A stretch of DNA of 64,000 nucleotides, taken from the NCBI GenBank assembly GCA_024220505.1, contig JAKZZE010000014.1, positions 930,001 through 994,000 of the forward strand. Direction: 5' to 3'. The notes under the pieces are model-generated. The model searched no databases. It worked only from the letters and a program-made list of their open reading frames with translations, and was not told where the DNA came from. Source of the stretch: Rhizopus arrhizus (taxonomy: Eukaryota > Mucoromycota > Mucoromycetes > Mucorales > Rhizopodaceae). The stretch's first letter is position 1; each line of letters begins with the position of its first letter. The position numbers and the translations under genes were made by a program. This document shows positions 1 through 11,261 of the stretch, piece after piece.

Positions 1-207
1 AAGAGAGAGAGACAGAGCTTCGGTTGATTTGTTCACTCCGAATTCTTCTCTTACACCATCTGTACCCTTCCACTTTTTAAGGTCAAAATAAGCTTACTTT
101 GTTTCACAGCAGTGGAGAAGTAACATGTGACAAGGAAAAAAATAAATAAATAAACCCAATTTTTGTTTCTTTTTTTTTCTTTTTACATAAAAAAAAAAGC
201 TTGTAAA

Positions 208-1324
208 ATGAGCAAGGTGACAGTGGTTAATGAATGGATAAAGACAGAAGATGGAAATGATATTTTCACAAAGACATGGAAAGCTATTTCTACTCCTATT
301 GCTACTTTAGTGTATTCTTATCGTTATTATCTTTGTGTGTGTTTACTGATGATGAATGATTTATAGTTTAATTCATGGTTTTGGTGAACACGTTGCAAGA
401 TATGATAGAATGTGTAGTTATTTTGCAAGTCAAGGTATTGAATGTTATGCTTATGATCAACGCGGATGGGGTGAAACTGGTAAAAAATCTGGACAGTTTG
501 GCAATAACCAGGGGTAAATAGAACTAAACAGTACAAATACTTACTGAATTAGTTATGATACAGCTTTAGAAGATGTGAATAATGCAGTAATTAAGATGAA
601 ACGAGAAAATATTCCACTGTTCTTGATGGGTCATAGTATGGTAATGATAGTCAATGATATCAATAAATGATACTTACTTGTCATTAGGGCGGTGGTATTA
701 TCCTTAACTATCTTTCAAGAAGTGATAAATACAAAGGAGTTAAATTAATTGATGGTTCTATCGCAAGTTCTCCTCTTGTTACTTTATCTATGCCTATTCC
801 TACTCCTAAATATTATGGTCTTCGTATGATTTCTAATATTTTACCCAACTTTACTATTCAAGCAGGTGTTGATCCAAATGGTATATCTCATGATCCAGAA
901 GAAGTCAATAAATTCAGACAAGATCCACTCGTTCATGATTATGCTACTTTGAATACATGTAAGAATCATGCTGTATGTAACACCTATTCATTTATTTCAC
1001 AGTGAAAAGCATGATTGATGCTGGATCTGACATTTTAAAGTCAAGAGCTAAATTGATCGAATGTCCCATCCTTTACTCTCACGGAGATGCTGATCCAATC
1101 AATTCACATACAAGCTGTGTTAAGGCATGTGAATTAACACGTAGTAAAGATAAAGAAATGAAATCATGGGCTGGCCTTTATCATGAATGTATGTTGTCTA
1201 TTCAATATGAAGCATTTACTGAACCTATTTATTAGTGCACAATGAAACACTATCTGAAAGACAGCAAATATTAAACTATTATCTTGATTGGATTAAAAAT
1301 AGATGTCCTGCTATTAAACAATAA
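208..1324 (+). CDS. Monoacylglycerol lipase (alpha/beta hydrolase, YJU3/MGL family)
   Basis: Serine hydrolase expected to release glycerol and a fatty acid from monoacylglycerol, on lipid droplets or membranes. Six exons: 208-311, 367-513, 553-640, 688-958, 1003-1188, 1236-1324 (294 aa, all phases close). Visible family marks: the oxyanion segment VLIHGFGEH, the nucleophile elbow GHSMGG with Ser, the catalytic Asp in HGDADPIN, and the catalytic His in LYHELHNE built across the last splice junction. Introns are 39-55 bp. The ATG at 208 is chosen because it opens the only frame leading into the conserved fold, and the length is normal for fungal Yju3. The stop lies 67 bp before the next gene on the same strand. 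The family is clear; substrate preference is inferred. Confidence 0.88.
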
Positions 1325-1341
1325 AGCTTATTTTATTTTTA

Positions 1342-1377
1342 TTTTTTATATTTTTTATATTTTTTATATTTTTTATA
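1342..1377 (+). repeat. Four exact 9-bp tandem repeats (ttttttata)
   Basis: Four perfect copies of ttttttata fill over half of the 67-bp spacer between the lipase stop and the Ubc6 start. The spacer must hold both the 3' end signals of the first gene and the promoter of the second, so the T/A repeat may serve as an efficiency element or a nucleosome-excluding tract. That role is inference. Confidence 0.8.
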
Positions 1378-1391
1378 TTTTTAATAAAATA

Positions 1392-2185
1392 ATGGCAACG
1401 AAAAGTGCATATAAAAGACTTACAAAAGAATACTTGTCTTTTCAGAAAAAGTAAATTTGATTATTATTATTATTATTATTATTAAACATGACAAGTGCGC
1501 CACCTTTTATTACTGCAAAACCTTCAGAAACAAATATTTTAGAATGGTAAATAGACTAAATAACGATGGATAACAAACCTAACGATCCCAAAGGCATTAT
1601 GTTATTCAAGGTCCGCCTGATTCACCTTATGAAGGTGGAGAATATTATGGTCGATTGAATTTCCCTTCCGAGTATCCATACAAACCACCTTCGATTCGCA
1701 TGATGACGCCTTCTGGAAGATTTCAAGTGAACACAAGACTTTGTTTGACGATGAGTGACTTTCATCCCAATTTATGGAATCCTAGTTGGTCAGTAGCTTC
1801 TATTTTGAATGGATTGTTAAGTTTTATGGTCAGTGATGAAGGAACAACGGGTAGCATAAAGACAACTAGAAATGAAAAACGAGTCTATGCAGCTGAATCC
1901 CATTTATGGAATGTGAAACATCAAGCATTTAAAGGTAATAGGACTGATTTGTATTCGATATGACTTTATGTTTATTTGTCATTAGAGGTATTTCCAGAAT
2001 TATGTAAAATAAACTTAAACACTTCAACAACAGAAATAAAAAGAAATACAACTGTACTACAAGTCAATTATGATAATAAAGTGGTTATGAATCAAGGAAA
2101 ACGATGGCTGTTTTTATTGGTTGTATTTGTTTACCTGATTATTTCAAAATTAATCGCAAGGTCAACAAATACAACAAGTGAATAA
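1392..2185 (+). CDS. UBC6: Ubiquitin-conjugating enzyme E2 J, tail-anchored (Ubc6-like)
   Basis: E2 enzyme of ER-associated degradation, held in the ER membrane by a C-terminal anchor. Exons 1392-1450, 1496-1546, 1594-1934, 1986-2185 (216 aa). The first exon supplies the family N-terminus MATKSAYKRLTKEYLSFQK, which fixes the start. The E2 fold then shows WHYVIQGPPDSPYEGG, the proline-rich YPYKPPSIRMMTPSGRF, and the active-site Cys in NTRLCLTMSDFHP. After a polar linker comes one hydrophobic span (WLFLLVVFVYLIISKL, about residues 190-206) with a short tail, the expected tail-anchor layout. Intron 1 carries an ATT microsatellite (about 1460-1484). Family identity is near certain. Confidence 0.95.
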
Positions 2186-2644
2186 TAAAATTACATGAAC
2201 AAGTTATTCAAATAGTACTGCTATTTAAAATAAAACTCTTTCTATCTATTTTATACTACAGAAAGAGGAGAGGGATCACAATGAATCCCTTCTTTTTTTT
2301 GTATGGAAAACTTTAAAAGTGTAATCAAAAAGAAGAACTCGATATGATTTCTCTCTTTCTCTTTTTTTTTTCTTTGCACAGAAATAGATAAAGGATATAA
2401 AAAACGAAAAACGTTTATAGACTTTTTGTACATAAAAGGGTTCTTTTTGAGTATATTTATAGTAGCAAATACAACAACTAAGCCAAACAACCATCTGAAC
2501 ATATAGTGGAACCGCTAAAAAGAGTAAGGTGTTATTTCTTACGGCTCACATGTAAAATAAGATCTAAGGCTTTGCTCATTCGTAAACAGCTGTTCTTTAT
2601 CAGCAAAAGCGCGTAATTGATGTCATGTATTGTTTACGCAGTAC

Positions 2645-2863
2645 ATGGCAAATGAAGTTACTGATGTTCAGGAAATACAGAGTATTGCTACTTTATTTGA
2701 TTTGCTGTGTAATGAATATAATAATATCTTTGCTTCTCTTCAAACAGCTTTGGTTATAATACTCGATACGCGTATTTTGTTGGAGATTTTATTTAAGGAT
2801 GACTGTAAAGTTACTTTAGCCCAGATTAAAAAAAAAAGATACTTTTTAGGTAAAAAAAAATAA
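2645..2863 (+). CDS. Short coding-like ORF, unassigned
   Basis: An open frame of 72 codons starting MANEVTDVQEIQSIATLF with a bias towards acidic and aliphatic residues. A possible acceptor (ttacgcag) lies just upstream. No homologue is recognised, no convincing downstream exon is seen, and the frame ends in an A-rich stretch. It could be one exon of a small gene, a relic, or chance. Confidence 0.2.
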   Translation: MANEVTDVQEIQSIATLFDLLCNEYNNIFASLQTALVIILDTRILLEILFKDDCKVTLAQIKKKRYFLGKKK

Positions 2864-3109
2864 AAAAACAGAGGTTACTTCAATCCCAGAAACTTTAAAT
2901 TCATTCTTAGGCAACGAATAAATTCACGAGTCTAATTGAAGGAGGTTACTACTTGATCCCTGATCATCTTAACATGCAAATGATTACTTTTGAATACAAG
3001 GGAGGATAGGACAACGCAGATTGGGATTTTAATTTATATTACAAATTATATTTTATTGAAAAAGATATTTAAAAATAATAGACAAAAAGATCAAAGAGAA
3101 ACATCAGGT

Positions 3110-3613
3110 TTAGTTGTAGTCACCAGGAACGATCTCTTGGCAACCTTTAGTAGAGATACCCAATCGACAGTCCGATTGACTTTCACAACAACGAATACAG
3201 AACGTGTTGCTGTCAGGTTCAATCAAGTTGACAAAGTACTTGTATCCATTACAAGTGACACCATCAATATCCTTGTTATCATATTGTCCTCCACCATCAG
3301 AGCTGCTCAAGCTGTACTTGCTAGGATCAATCGTACCCGTCACTTGAACGTAGCTGGACGTACTCAAGTAGTGAGAAGATTGAATAAAACCCGTAGGGAA
3401 TTCTTCACCACCCAAGCTTGCATTGGTACACATGGGAACGCCATCGTTTTCAGTACCGCCGACATCATCACCAGCATGAGGGGGCATGAATGAACAGAAA
3501 TCAGAGTCGGATTCCAATTGGATTGAATAAGCACGTTTCTTGAGAGGTAAAGCGCGAAGAGTGGCAATAAGAGCAAAAAGAGTAAAGATGTAAAAGACGA
3601 TAGAAGAGTGCAT
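3110..3613 (-). CDS. Secreted cysteine-containing protein, fungal family of unknown function
   Basis: Intron-less 167-aa protein. The N-terminus is a clear signal peptide (hydrophobic core IVFYIFTLFALIATLRA) followed by a dibasic LKKR that could be a Kex2 site. The mature part has nine cysteines, including a CIRCC cluster, and segments such as FCSFMPPHAGDDVGGTE and DGGGQYDNKDIDGVTCNGY. These resemble a widespread family of secreted fungal proteins with no assigned function; that resemblance is from memory and not checked. A TATA element (TATATAAAGG) sits 52 bp upstream of the ATG. Likely function: cell-wall associated or extracellular, not known further. It lies tail-to-tail with the short plus-strand ORF region and head-on to the NoxR-like gene's 3' end. 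Confidence 0.75.
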   Translation of the reverse strand: MHSSIVFYIFTLFALIATLRALPLKKRAYSIQLESDSDFCSFMPPHAGDDVGGTENDGVPMCTNASLGGEEFPTGFIQSSHYLSTSSYVQVTGTIDPSKYSLSSSDGGGQYDNKDIDGVTCNGYKYFVNLIEPDSNTFCIRCCESQSDCRLGISTKGCQEIVPGDYN

Positions 3614-3664
3614 TGTAGAATAATTGATTTGAATACTGAAAAAAAAAAAGAAGAGAGAGAGAGA

Positions 3665-3674
3665 CCTTTATATA
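3665..3674 (-). promoter_or_regulatory. TATA box of the secreted-protein gene
   Basis: Minus-strand TATATAAAGG about 52 bp before the start codon at 3613. The same 10-mer precedes the other secreted-protein gene at 22931, at a similar distance. Confidence 0.6.
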
Positions 3675-3747
3675 TGTTTTTTCATCTTGCTTTGCTGTGC
3701 ATTAAAATACATCCTTTATCCAAAAAGTGGTCTTATTACTAATTTCA

Positions 3748-3751
<4 letters not shown>

Positions 3752-3782
<31 letters not shown>
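3752..3782. repeat. Poly(T) tract, 31 bp
   Basis: Uninterrupted T run in the spacer between the secreted-protein promoter and the 3' end of the NoxR-like gene. One of about ten homopolymers of at least 24 bp in the window. Confidence 0.95.
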
Positions 3783-3786
<4 letters not shown>

Positions 3787-3873
3787 AGCCTTTTTGTGTG
3801 ATACACAACCCTGAACAAGCCCCTCTCTTTACTTTTTATTCTACAAAAAAAGAAAAATATTTTACAAAAATAG

Positions 3874-5361
3874 CTAGTGATTGTCCACACACCAAAGTTC
3901 CAATTTTTCCAAATCATTCCTTGTTGTGTTCATCTTTTTCGCAACCACTTGTCTTGCAATCTGTAAATCATCATTATCGATCAGCAAGACCAGTTCATTC
4001 TCTTCATCTTTGTACTGTAAAAGGATCGAGTTGGAAATATTAAACTTTTCTTGTATTCTCAACACCAGCTCTTCAAATCTTATTTGGCTAGACACCAGCA
4101 AGATTCTCGTGTCCTTGTAATGGACCTTGATTTTTAATTTTCCGTTGGTAGGTGGCGAAGGCTGAATGATGTCTTCTTGTGAAGCCCAGTTGGAATCGAC
4201 GGATAGGGTATTCAAAGAACCATAGACCTCTTCCAGTTCTTTATCAAAATCACCATATCCTTCATCCTCTTCTTTGACTTCATAAGCCAACTTGCTTTTT
4301 GGTGGTGAAGTCGAATAAGACGATTCAAATCCACTATCTGCACTCTGAGTATACCTGCTACTGCTACTGACGGACACCGAGTCCTCTGTCGTCGGACTCG
4401 ATCGTGAAAAGAATCGATGGGTAGGTGAAGGTGATTTGATGGCATATTTCTTGTCAGGTTGTTGTTTTAATAAAATCGAATTGTTCCTCGTCATCACCGC
4501 CGGTGTCTTTTTCACAGGAGGCAATTGATCGACAGCGGCTGCAAACATCCCACCCTGCAGCTGTCTCAACTTATTTTCCGGTGGTCGAAAGAGAACGCCG
4601 GGTGGAATGGAAAAGACCGAGTAGCCTTTGCCTCGATCTCGGACCGCTTGATCGATGATGACATGTTCTGCTGTCATGCTTGCCTTTTGAGCATAGTATA
4701 AATCTGTTAATCCAGCATCCATTTTTCCCATAAAAAGTTGGCAGATGCCTCGATTGAACAAGACTTCACAAGCATAAAGTCGAAATGATAACCCTAATTG
4801 TTGATAATTGATGATGTTGTTGCCTCTCAATTGCTGTAAAAAGCAGGTTAGCTCTTTCCTGTCCCCCCTCTTTTTTTTTTCTACTCCGTGACATACCTCA
4901 TAAGTTGAATCAAAATTGGCTCTTGCGGATTCCATGTCTTCTTTTATAAAATAAGAAACACCCCTTTGGAATCGAGCAACTGCCATATAAGGATCAAGTT
5001 CAATTGCTTTGGTATAAGATGCTATCTATACATACACATTTAAAGTTATACAACCGCTTATTGCTATATCGATTTCTACTCTATTTACGGCACGATCATG
5101 TTCATTTGCTGATGCAAATATAAGTCCAATATTGAAATGTATTTTTGAATTGTCTGCTATATTCTTTTTTATACACATATTAGTTTCACTTATTAAGCTA
5201 CTTTATTTTATTTCGCTTACAATGAAAGTCTTGAGTGAAGCTTCATATTCTTGATTATCATACGCATTACATGCTGCTTCCCATTGTTCAATTTCAAACT
5301 AAAAAAAAAAGTTATTCACTTGCAAGTTTTTTTTATTATTTTGCTGTACCCTAAAGGACAT
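3874..5361 (-). CDS. NADPH oxidase regulator, p67phox/NoxR-like (TPR + activation segment + PB1)
   Basis: Cytosolic activator that, in its family, binds Rac through TPR repeats and switches on the NADPH oxidase. Exons (minus): 5361-5350, 5298-5221, 5163-5089, 5025-4897, 4833-3874 (417 aa). The TPR part includes NSKIHFNIGLIFASANEHDR and AIELDPYMAVARFQRGVSYF. An activation-domain-like segment follows (SVFSIPPGVLFRPPENKL; compare the p67phox stretch ending in GRLFRPNE). A long Ser-rich linker then leads to a C-terminal PB1 domain (LKIKVHYKDTRILLV ... LLIDNDDLQIA). The first exon is only 12 nt (MSFR), chosen because it gives an in-phase ATG; this is the least certain part. The protein has no SH3 domain, as in fungal NoxR. 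An oxidase partner is not in the window. Confidence 0.85.
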
Positions 5362-5754
5362 TTCGTTTTCTGTCTTTTAAAAAAAGGTGAATCAGTAATG
5401 TTGATGTCCCGATTGTGAATGTGTGTATAGAAAAAAATAAAGAATAAATAAATAGTGAATGTTTTCTTAAGCTCAAATAGAAAGAAAGAAAAAAAAAGAA
5501 AAGAAAAAGAAAACGATGTATATGAAGAACAAGAAAACGAAAGAGAAAGTAACGAAAAAAGAAGTGTAACATTTCATATTAACATTAATGAGTTTGGTTT
5601 TAAATTCGGGGTGTCAAACAATATAATTGTTTAATAAGAAGGGGAGGTTCATTGTTGCTGCTATATATTAAAGTTTTATTATTTAGCATAGAAGGATGAA
5701 ACATAACGTGTGTTTTAAAGCATAGTGTGTGTAATTACAAAAAAAAAAATTAAA
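5362..5754. other. Spacer between kinase 3' end and NoxR-like 5' end
   Basis: About 390 bp, AT-rich, holding the NoxR-like promoter and the terminator region of the kinase. Purine-rich A/G stretches around 5480-5550. No gene seen. Confidence 0.6.
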
Positions 5755-7717
5755 TTAAGAGAAAAAATAGTATGGTTCCACCACAGATGAAAAGTGATTT
5801 TCGACAGTGAGCGCTGAATAAACTGAATTATGAGTGGATGCTGTTGGTGTTCTTGTTGATTCATAAATCTCACACACCTGCATCGAGGGCCCTTGTCTAT
5901 TTCGATCACAACAAGATCCGCCGGTAGCTTGAATCTTTTGAGGATCAACCAGGGATGATGATGACAGATCAAAGTCAAATGAATCAAACGGGTCTTGCTG
6001 TACATCAGAGGATTGACTGATACGTACAGGCATGTTAGTAAATATCTCATCAAAATGGCTGACATCGACTTCATCTTTTATTACTGGTACATAGGGTGGT
6101 GTCAGTTGACGGTTTGCAGCAAGGGTCCAATCGATCGACTGAAAGTAAGGATGGGATTGAATCTCTTGGATTCCATTCCAACCTAGTCTTTCACTCGCTT
6201 CTTTTTCCAAGAGCTATCGATCTATGTCAGCACTAGGAGATTTTTATACAGGCTTGTGCAACTTACGCCGCTTAGAAAGTCGCATGTAGACTGATCAAAA
6301 GAAGATGGAAACTGCAATCGATCTTTGATCACACGTCGATACATGCTGATATGTGTTTCTGCCCAAAAGGGTGTCTAGGATACACATGAGAATCGATCGA
6401 CCGACAGCCTTTGTTACTTACTATGCCAGATAACATTTCATAGATCAAGGTTCCCAAGCTCCAAAAGTCTACCACAAAACCATAGGCTTCCCCCAGCAGA
6501 ATCTCTGGTGCCAAATATTCTGCTGTTCCACAAAACGTATGTGTCAACGGTGTTTCATCCTCCTTGAAGAGTTTAGAAAGTCCGAAATCGGTCAAGACGA
6601 TATGTCCATCTCGTCCAATTAAAACGTTTTCCGGCTTCAGGTCTCTAGAGCGAGTGTATCAGTCGCATGAGGCTTATCAAATCATGTCTTCTTGTACCTG
6701 TAGATGATACCATGACCATGTAAGGCGCCAAGACCCTGTACGATCTCTGCTGCATAAAACCGTGTTCGTGTGGGTGTGAATGTGGTGGTCAAGCTGAGCT
6801 GGGTGGCAAGGTCTCCTCCTGAATGATAATCCAATAAAAGAAATAAAGAAGATGAAGTTTGAAAGACCTGGTGGAGTTGAACCAAGAAGGGTTGGTTTCT
6901 TAAACAAACCAAAATATCCCGTTCTGCCCGTGTATGAATCAACTCCTTTTTCTGCAAGACCCACTGCTTTTGAATCGCCTTGAGTGCATAAAGACGATGG
7001 TCTCTTTTCGACCGTACCAGCAAGACCTACAAGTGAGCATGATCAGTCTGCTTCAAAAAACCTATTCTTCCCCTTTCTTACCTTTCCTATACACCCTTTC
7101 CCCAAGACTCGAATCAAGCTGAAATCGTCTACTGTCGCCTGAGAAGAGCGTGTTGTGTCTGGCACGGGTTTGTCACAAGCTGGTTTTGGATGCGCTGCTG
7201 GGATCAGTGTCATGTATGTAGGTTGAGTGCTCAAAAGGACATCCTCGTCTCTTTGCACACGAGTAAAGTCTCGAAGAAGTGAAGAATGAGAGATGACTGA
7301 ATGCTGAAAGCATCGTTCGAGGTATTTTTTTATCTTTTCAGCATTGGTTTTACGATGGAATAGCTTTAAAAGTCGATTTTCTCGACAGTGACGAAGGGAA
7401 GGAAAAGACAGTTTACACTTTGGATAATAAAAGGAAATCTATGTTGAAATAGGGTTACTTTTTTTATTTTATTTTGTTTTTGCTTCCTGTTTTTTTTAAA
7501 TTACTTTTTGATGAAATTCAATAAAATCAAAAGGAAATCGAACAAGTGAGACCTTGGATTCAGGACTTTGTATAATGATACGAAAGACCTGCATTAGAAT
7601 GTAAGATCAGTGCATCTATTATAGTTACGATTTTCTTACAGATGATACATTTTGTTGAATAGTGAATGATGACTCTATGACTGTAATTTGATTTTGTTGT
7701 TTATTACGTGAAAGCAT
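5755..7717 (-). CDS. PX-domain AGC serine/threonine kinase (SGK3/CISK-like architecture)
   Basis: Predicted phosphoinositide-targeted protein kinase. Exons (minus): 7717-7640, 7588-7505, 7438-7082, 7026-6698, 6644-6422, 6374-6267, 6213-5755 (545 aa). Residues about 10-125 form a PX domain, seen in [17 protein letters not shown], the proline-containing [14 protein letters not shown] and the C-terminal helices ending [14 protein letters not shown]. The kinase domain (about 160-425) has the loop LGKGCIGKV, the Lys in [23 protein letters not shown] and an activation loop [14 protein letters not shown]. The C-tail has [11 protein letters not shown] and a hydrophobic motif FDSFDF at residues 469-474, where Asp replaces the usual phospho-Ser/Thr. 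The SGK3-like domain order is seen; orthology to YPK or SGK is inferred. Confidence 0.9.
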
Positions 7718-10032
7718 TATTAATGAAAAGTAAAAATTAAAAAAAAAAGAGAGAGAGCTTTTAATAAATCAATAGGCAACTCGCTGATCAGCATAAAGAA
7801 GGTTGAGTGATTGCATAGGAGTAGGCAGTATAAAAAGGAGATAAAAGGAAGGGAGGATATCACTTCAGTATCATTTTCCCCCTCGACCGTAACAGATCTA
7901 AGGAGCTTTTATATCAAATATCTCCCTTACAATGAGTCCTTTTGTTCTGTTATGGGGCAAAAACCCTTACTGCAAAACTATTAAATTTCATTATACTTTT
8001 CCTTTTGCTTGTGGCTTTCTCTTAATCATTCTCACCATTTGATTTTCTTTAGAATAGGAAAGGATTATCAAGTAGGTCGTGCTTTTAATAATAACAAAAA
8101 GGGAAAGAGAGCCCTCTGAAAGCAGTGATGATCATACAACACGATTGTCTGTGTGTAGCATGCATAAATGTAAACATTCAACATAAGAGAGTCATGTTGG
8201 ATGGGGTCATATGGAATATGATAGAGTGTATTCATCTAACTCTAATATTATCAAATAGACTTTCTTATATGTACTTGGTATATCCTTTATGATAAATAAT
8301 TGAGGGCTTGTGCTAAATTTATTTATTTGAATAAGCTTTTTTAAGGTTTAGATGGCAAATAAAAAATAAAAAAGCTCTATCTCGGTACTGAATATCCCCA
8401 CCCCCTTTTTTTGTTATCCTTTCTGTAGCTTGCAAATGTTTTTATTAATCATGTTTAAGGAACAATATTGGATTGAAAACGATCTTGTGTAACTGGAGCT
8501 CAAACTGAAATTCCTTGACTTTCTGTTCTTTGTAAGCCCCAAGTGATAGAAAATGAAAGCTTGGCAAATGGGCAAAGGCACTAGTAATTTAAAAGAAAAG
8601 CCCTTTTTTATTTTTTAAATTCATCTTTTTTTTTCTTTACTTGGAAATTACTTTTTTTAAACAAAACCATGATAGTACATCATTAGGTTAAGACTGAGGC
8701 TTAGTTCAAAAGTTTTATTTTTATCTTTTTTTTTTTTTCCTCTTCATCTTTAGACAAATTCTTTGTGGCGAGTTTGATAGGCTGCTCTGGTTACATAAAG
8801 AGAACACATTCAGACCTCTTTACTTTTTTTTTTCTCACACATCAAGTTCCACCATATTTGTTTTTTTTTTACTCATTTCGGATAAAAACAATCTGAACTT
8901 ATTCTGGCTTTGTTATACAAACGTTCGTACCACTCGAATACTGCCCATCACCAATTGTTTCCTTTGCGTATGATAGTAAGCAGCTTTTGACAGCATGCCT
9001 ATTTATTTCAAGTAATTCTTCAAGCATGGATAACCGATGCTATTTATATAAATACCTTAAGTACATGATTGACATAAAAAACTAAACCTTACACTTCGGT
9101 GGCTGCCGTTTTCGGAGGAAATAGTTTCACCATTTTTGTAGAACCATGTTTCATTTTGGATCAAAGCCAGAAAATTCAAAACTTGTGAAGATCCCACTGT
9201 GAGTAAGTGAAAATAACTTGACGAGTAAAAAACCTTCCCACATAAGCTGCAAAAAACGGAATAATCTATGCTGGTTACCATTGACGTTGAAATCATTTGA
9301 TAGCAATTCAAAAGAGAGAGAGAGAGAACAAGGTGAAATTTTATCAGCAGAGAAATATGACATGTACCAGCAAGCTTTGCAACTCAACTTGCGACAAATT
9401 GTTAACCTCTCCACATGAAAAAATGCAGAAAAAAAGCAAAAACGTCAGTGCCGTTCTTTAACTTTAATAAATGAAAGGTCTACTCCCGCGGATCTTTTTA
9501 TTTTTTTTTATTTTTTATGTAACCGTCAATTTCTTTTATAACCATAACATCATCTGTAAGTTGACCTTTTTGTAATGATAACTATTCTAGACTATTTAGG
9601 AATACTTTCTTAAGAACTCTAAATCACAGATCAATCAATCTTATTGGAGGAGGATTAATTTGTGTTCTTAAAGATGAAAGTACTATGATAATCTTGAACA
9701 GTGGCTCTTTTATCCATATCGATTACATTATAATTCTTTTATAAACTAAATTCCACAAGGTCCTCTCAAGTATATCTCTGAAACATCTTCAATTATTGGA
9801 AAGAACATGATGAAAATTATGAATCCAATTCATAAAAAGCTCCTAATCCATTTTGTATCACAAAATATAGCCTTGCTTTTCGTCTATATCAACCCACATT
9901 GTAAATCAATACAGGATGAGCATAAGCTAAAATCACATACAAATCGTCACTCCCATCATCAGCCATATACAATACTTTAAAGCAAATATGCCTTAACTAT
10001 CCCGTATCATTTCGACTTTTTAACCCTTTTGT

Positions 10033-10068
<36 letters not shown>

Positions 10069-10647
10069 CGCAGTAATCTTTAGTGAATCAATATATAAAA
10101 TGGTCTTGACTCACAGCAACCAACTCTTGTAGGCTTTTCTCTTTCTTTCTTCCTATTAGATAGCCATTGTCTGCCATGATTGTTCTTAATGGTTCATCTT
10201 TTATAGATAAATCTTGAGCTTTGCATAGAATCAATGTTGAAGAATTATCCTTCTAGCGATCATTATACTCTTCGTTTTATTTTCTCTTTTCTTTCTTTCA
10301 CATATAAACTGATTGAGATTATGCACTATCGTGTTTAAACTATAATGAATTATTTTAAGAATATGAATTAAAGAAATCTTTCATATTGTCATCTATTTAA
10401 TACAAAACAAAAAAAAAAGAATTTGAATTGAAGCGTGATCATCAAATAATAGAACAAAAATTGATATAAATTCATAGTTAACTGTGGGTTATGCAATGAA
10501 GAGAAAAAATAAAAATAAAAATAGAGAGAAGCAGACAATATGTCATAAAATTTCATGCACATAACTTTCGGGAAATAATAATTATTTTAAATCCTGTATT
10601 GTATTTCTTTTTTCTCTCTCTCTCTCTCTCTTTTATATATAAAAAGA
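7718..10647. other. 2.9-kb gene-free spacer
   Basis: AT-rich DNA with many stops in all frames. A TATA-like run (agtataaaaagg, near 7829) precedes a 36-codon ORF at 7931 that I do not consider supported. A 32-bp poly(T) lies at 10037-10068, and short CT repeats flank 10610-10630. No RNA gene or element recognised. Confidence 0.55.
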
Positions 10648-11261
10648 ATGAATAAAAATAGTGGATCAGAAAAGAAGAAGAACAGTAACAATAATAGTTA
10701 TCGTCATTGTCATTCGTCATATAACCTCGGTAATCCTCCTGGATCGGAAAGAAAGCCAAATAAAGTACAGCAAAATAAGGTTGATATCATGCCACCCAAT
10801 AATAATATACAAAAGATAGCTCCAATGAAAGAGCTTGAAAAAGTAAATTGGATAATAAGAGGCATGAAGAGAGACTAATAAGTTTATAGATAATGACGGA
10901 TCTAAAAAAGGAAAATTTTGATTTAAAATTACGATTATATCATTCAGAGAATACATTGAATAGGGATTATAATACAGTTCAGTTAATAGAAGAGGTAGAT
11001 GATAAGATATAAAACAGTGTATCATTAATAAGATAATAGAATAATAGATTAAGAGTGAGTTTAAAAGAAGCTTTAAAAGAGTTAAAACAAGAAAAGAAAG
11101 AAAAAAGATCGATAGGAACACAAACAGATTCAACCAAAGAGGCCACATTTGGATTACCTATCATAAAGAGACCCAGTTTGAAGAAAGATACAACTTTTAA
11201 AATTGAAAAATTACAAAATTTAACAATTCAATCAAACGAAGTTTACATTTCATATCAATGA
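10648..11261 (+). CDS. Small CM1 (centrosomin motif 1) protein
   Basis: CM1 motifs in Mto1, Pcp1 and CDK5RAP2 recruit the gamma-tubulin complex. Here residues about 59-85, formed across intron 1, read PMKELEKIMTDLKKEN then FDLKLRLYHSENTL, a good match to the CM1/Cnn_1N consensus (...LKKENFDLKLRI...). Exons: 10648-10842, 10890-10981, 11048-11261 (166 aa). Intron 1 has a standard gactaataag branch region. The second junction is uncertain: a donor at 10995 (gtagat) is possible, but only the 10982 donor joins the frame of exon 3. A basic, Asn-rich N-terminus precedes the motif; a coiled coil (LKEALKELKQEKKEK) and RSIGTQTD follow. It is far shorter than known fungal CM1 scaffolds. The next gene starts 225 bp downstream. 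Confidence 0.6.

Noticed and set aside
2251..2502. 83-codon minus-strand ORF with hydrophobic N-terminus
   Set aside because: Composition is that of translated A/T-rich DNA, with a competing overlapping frame of similar quality (2276-2494), no splice sites and no known family.
3687..4043. 118-codon plus ORF through the poly(T)
   Set aside because: It crosses a 31-bp T run and lies antisense to the NoxR-like 3' exon.
7931..8041. 36-codon plus ORF downstream of a TATA-like run
   Set aside because: Too short, no conserved feature, and no continuing exon. Kept only as a remark in the spacer entry.
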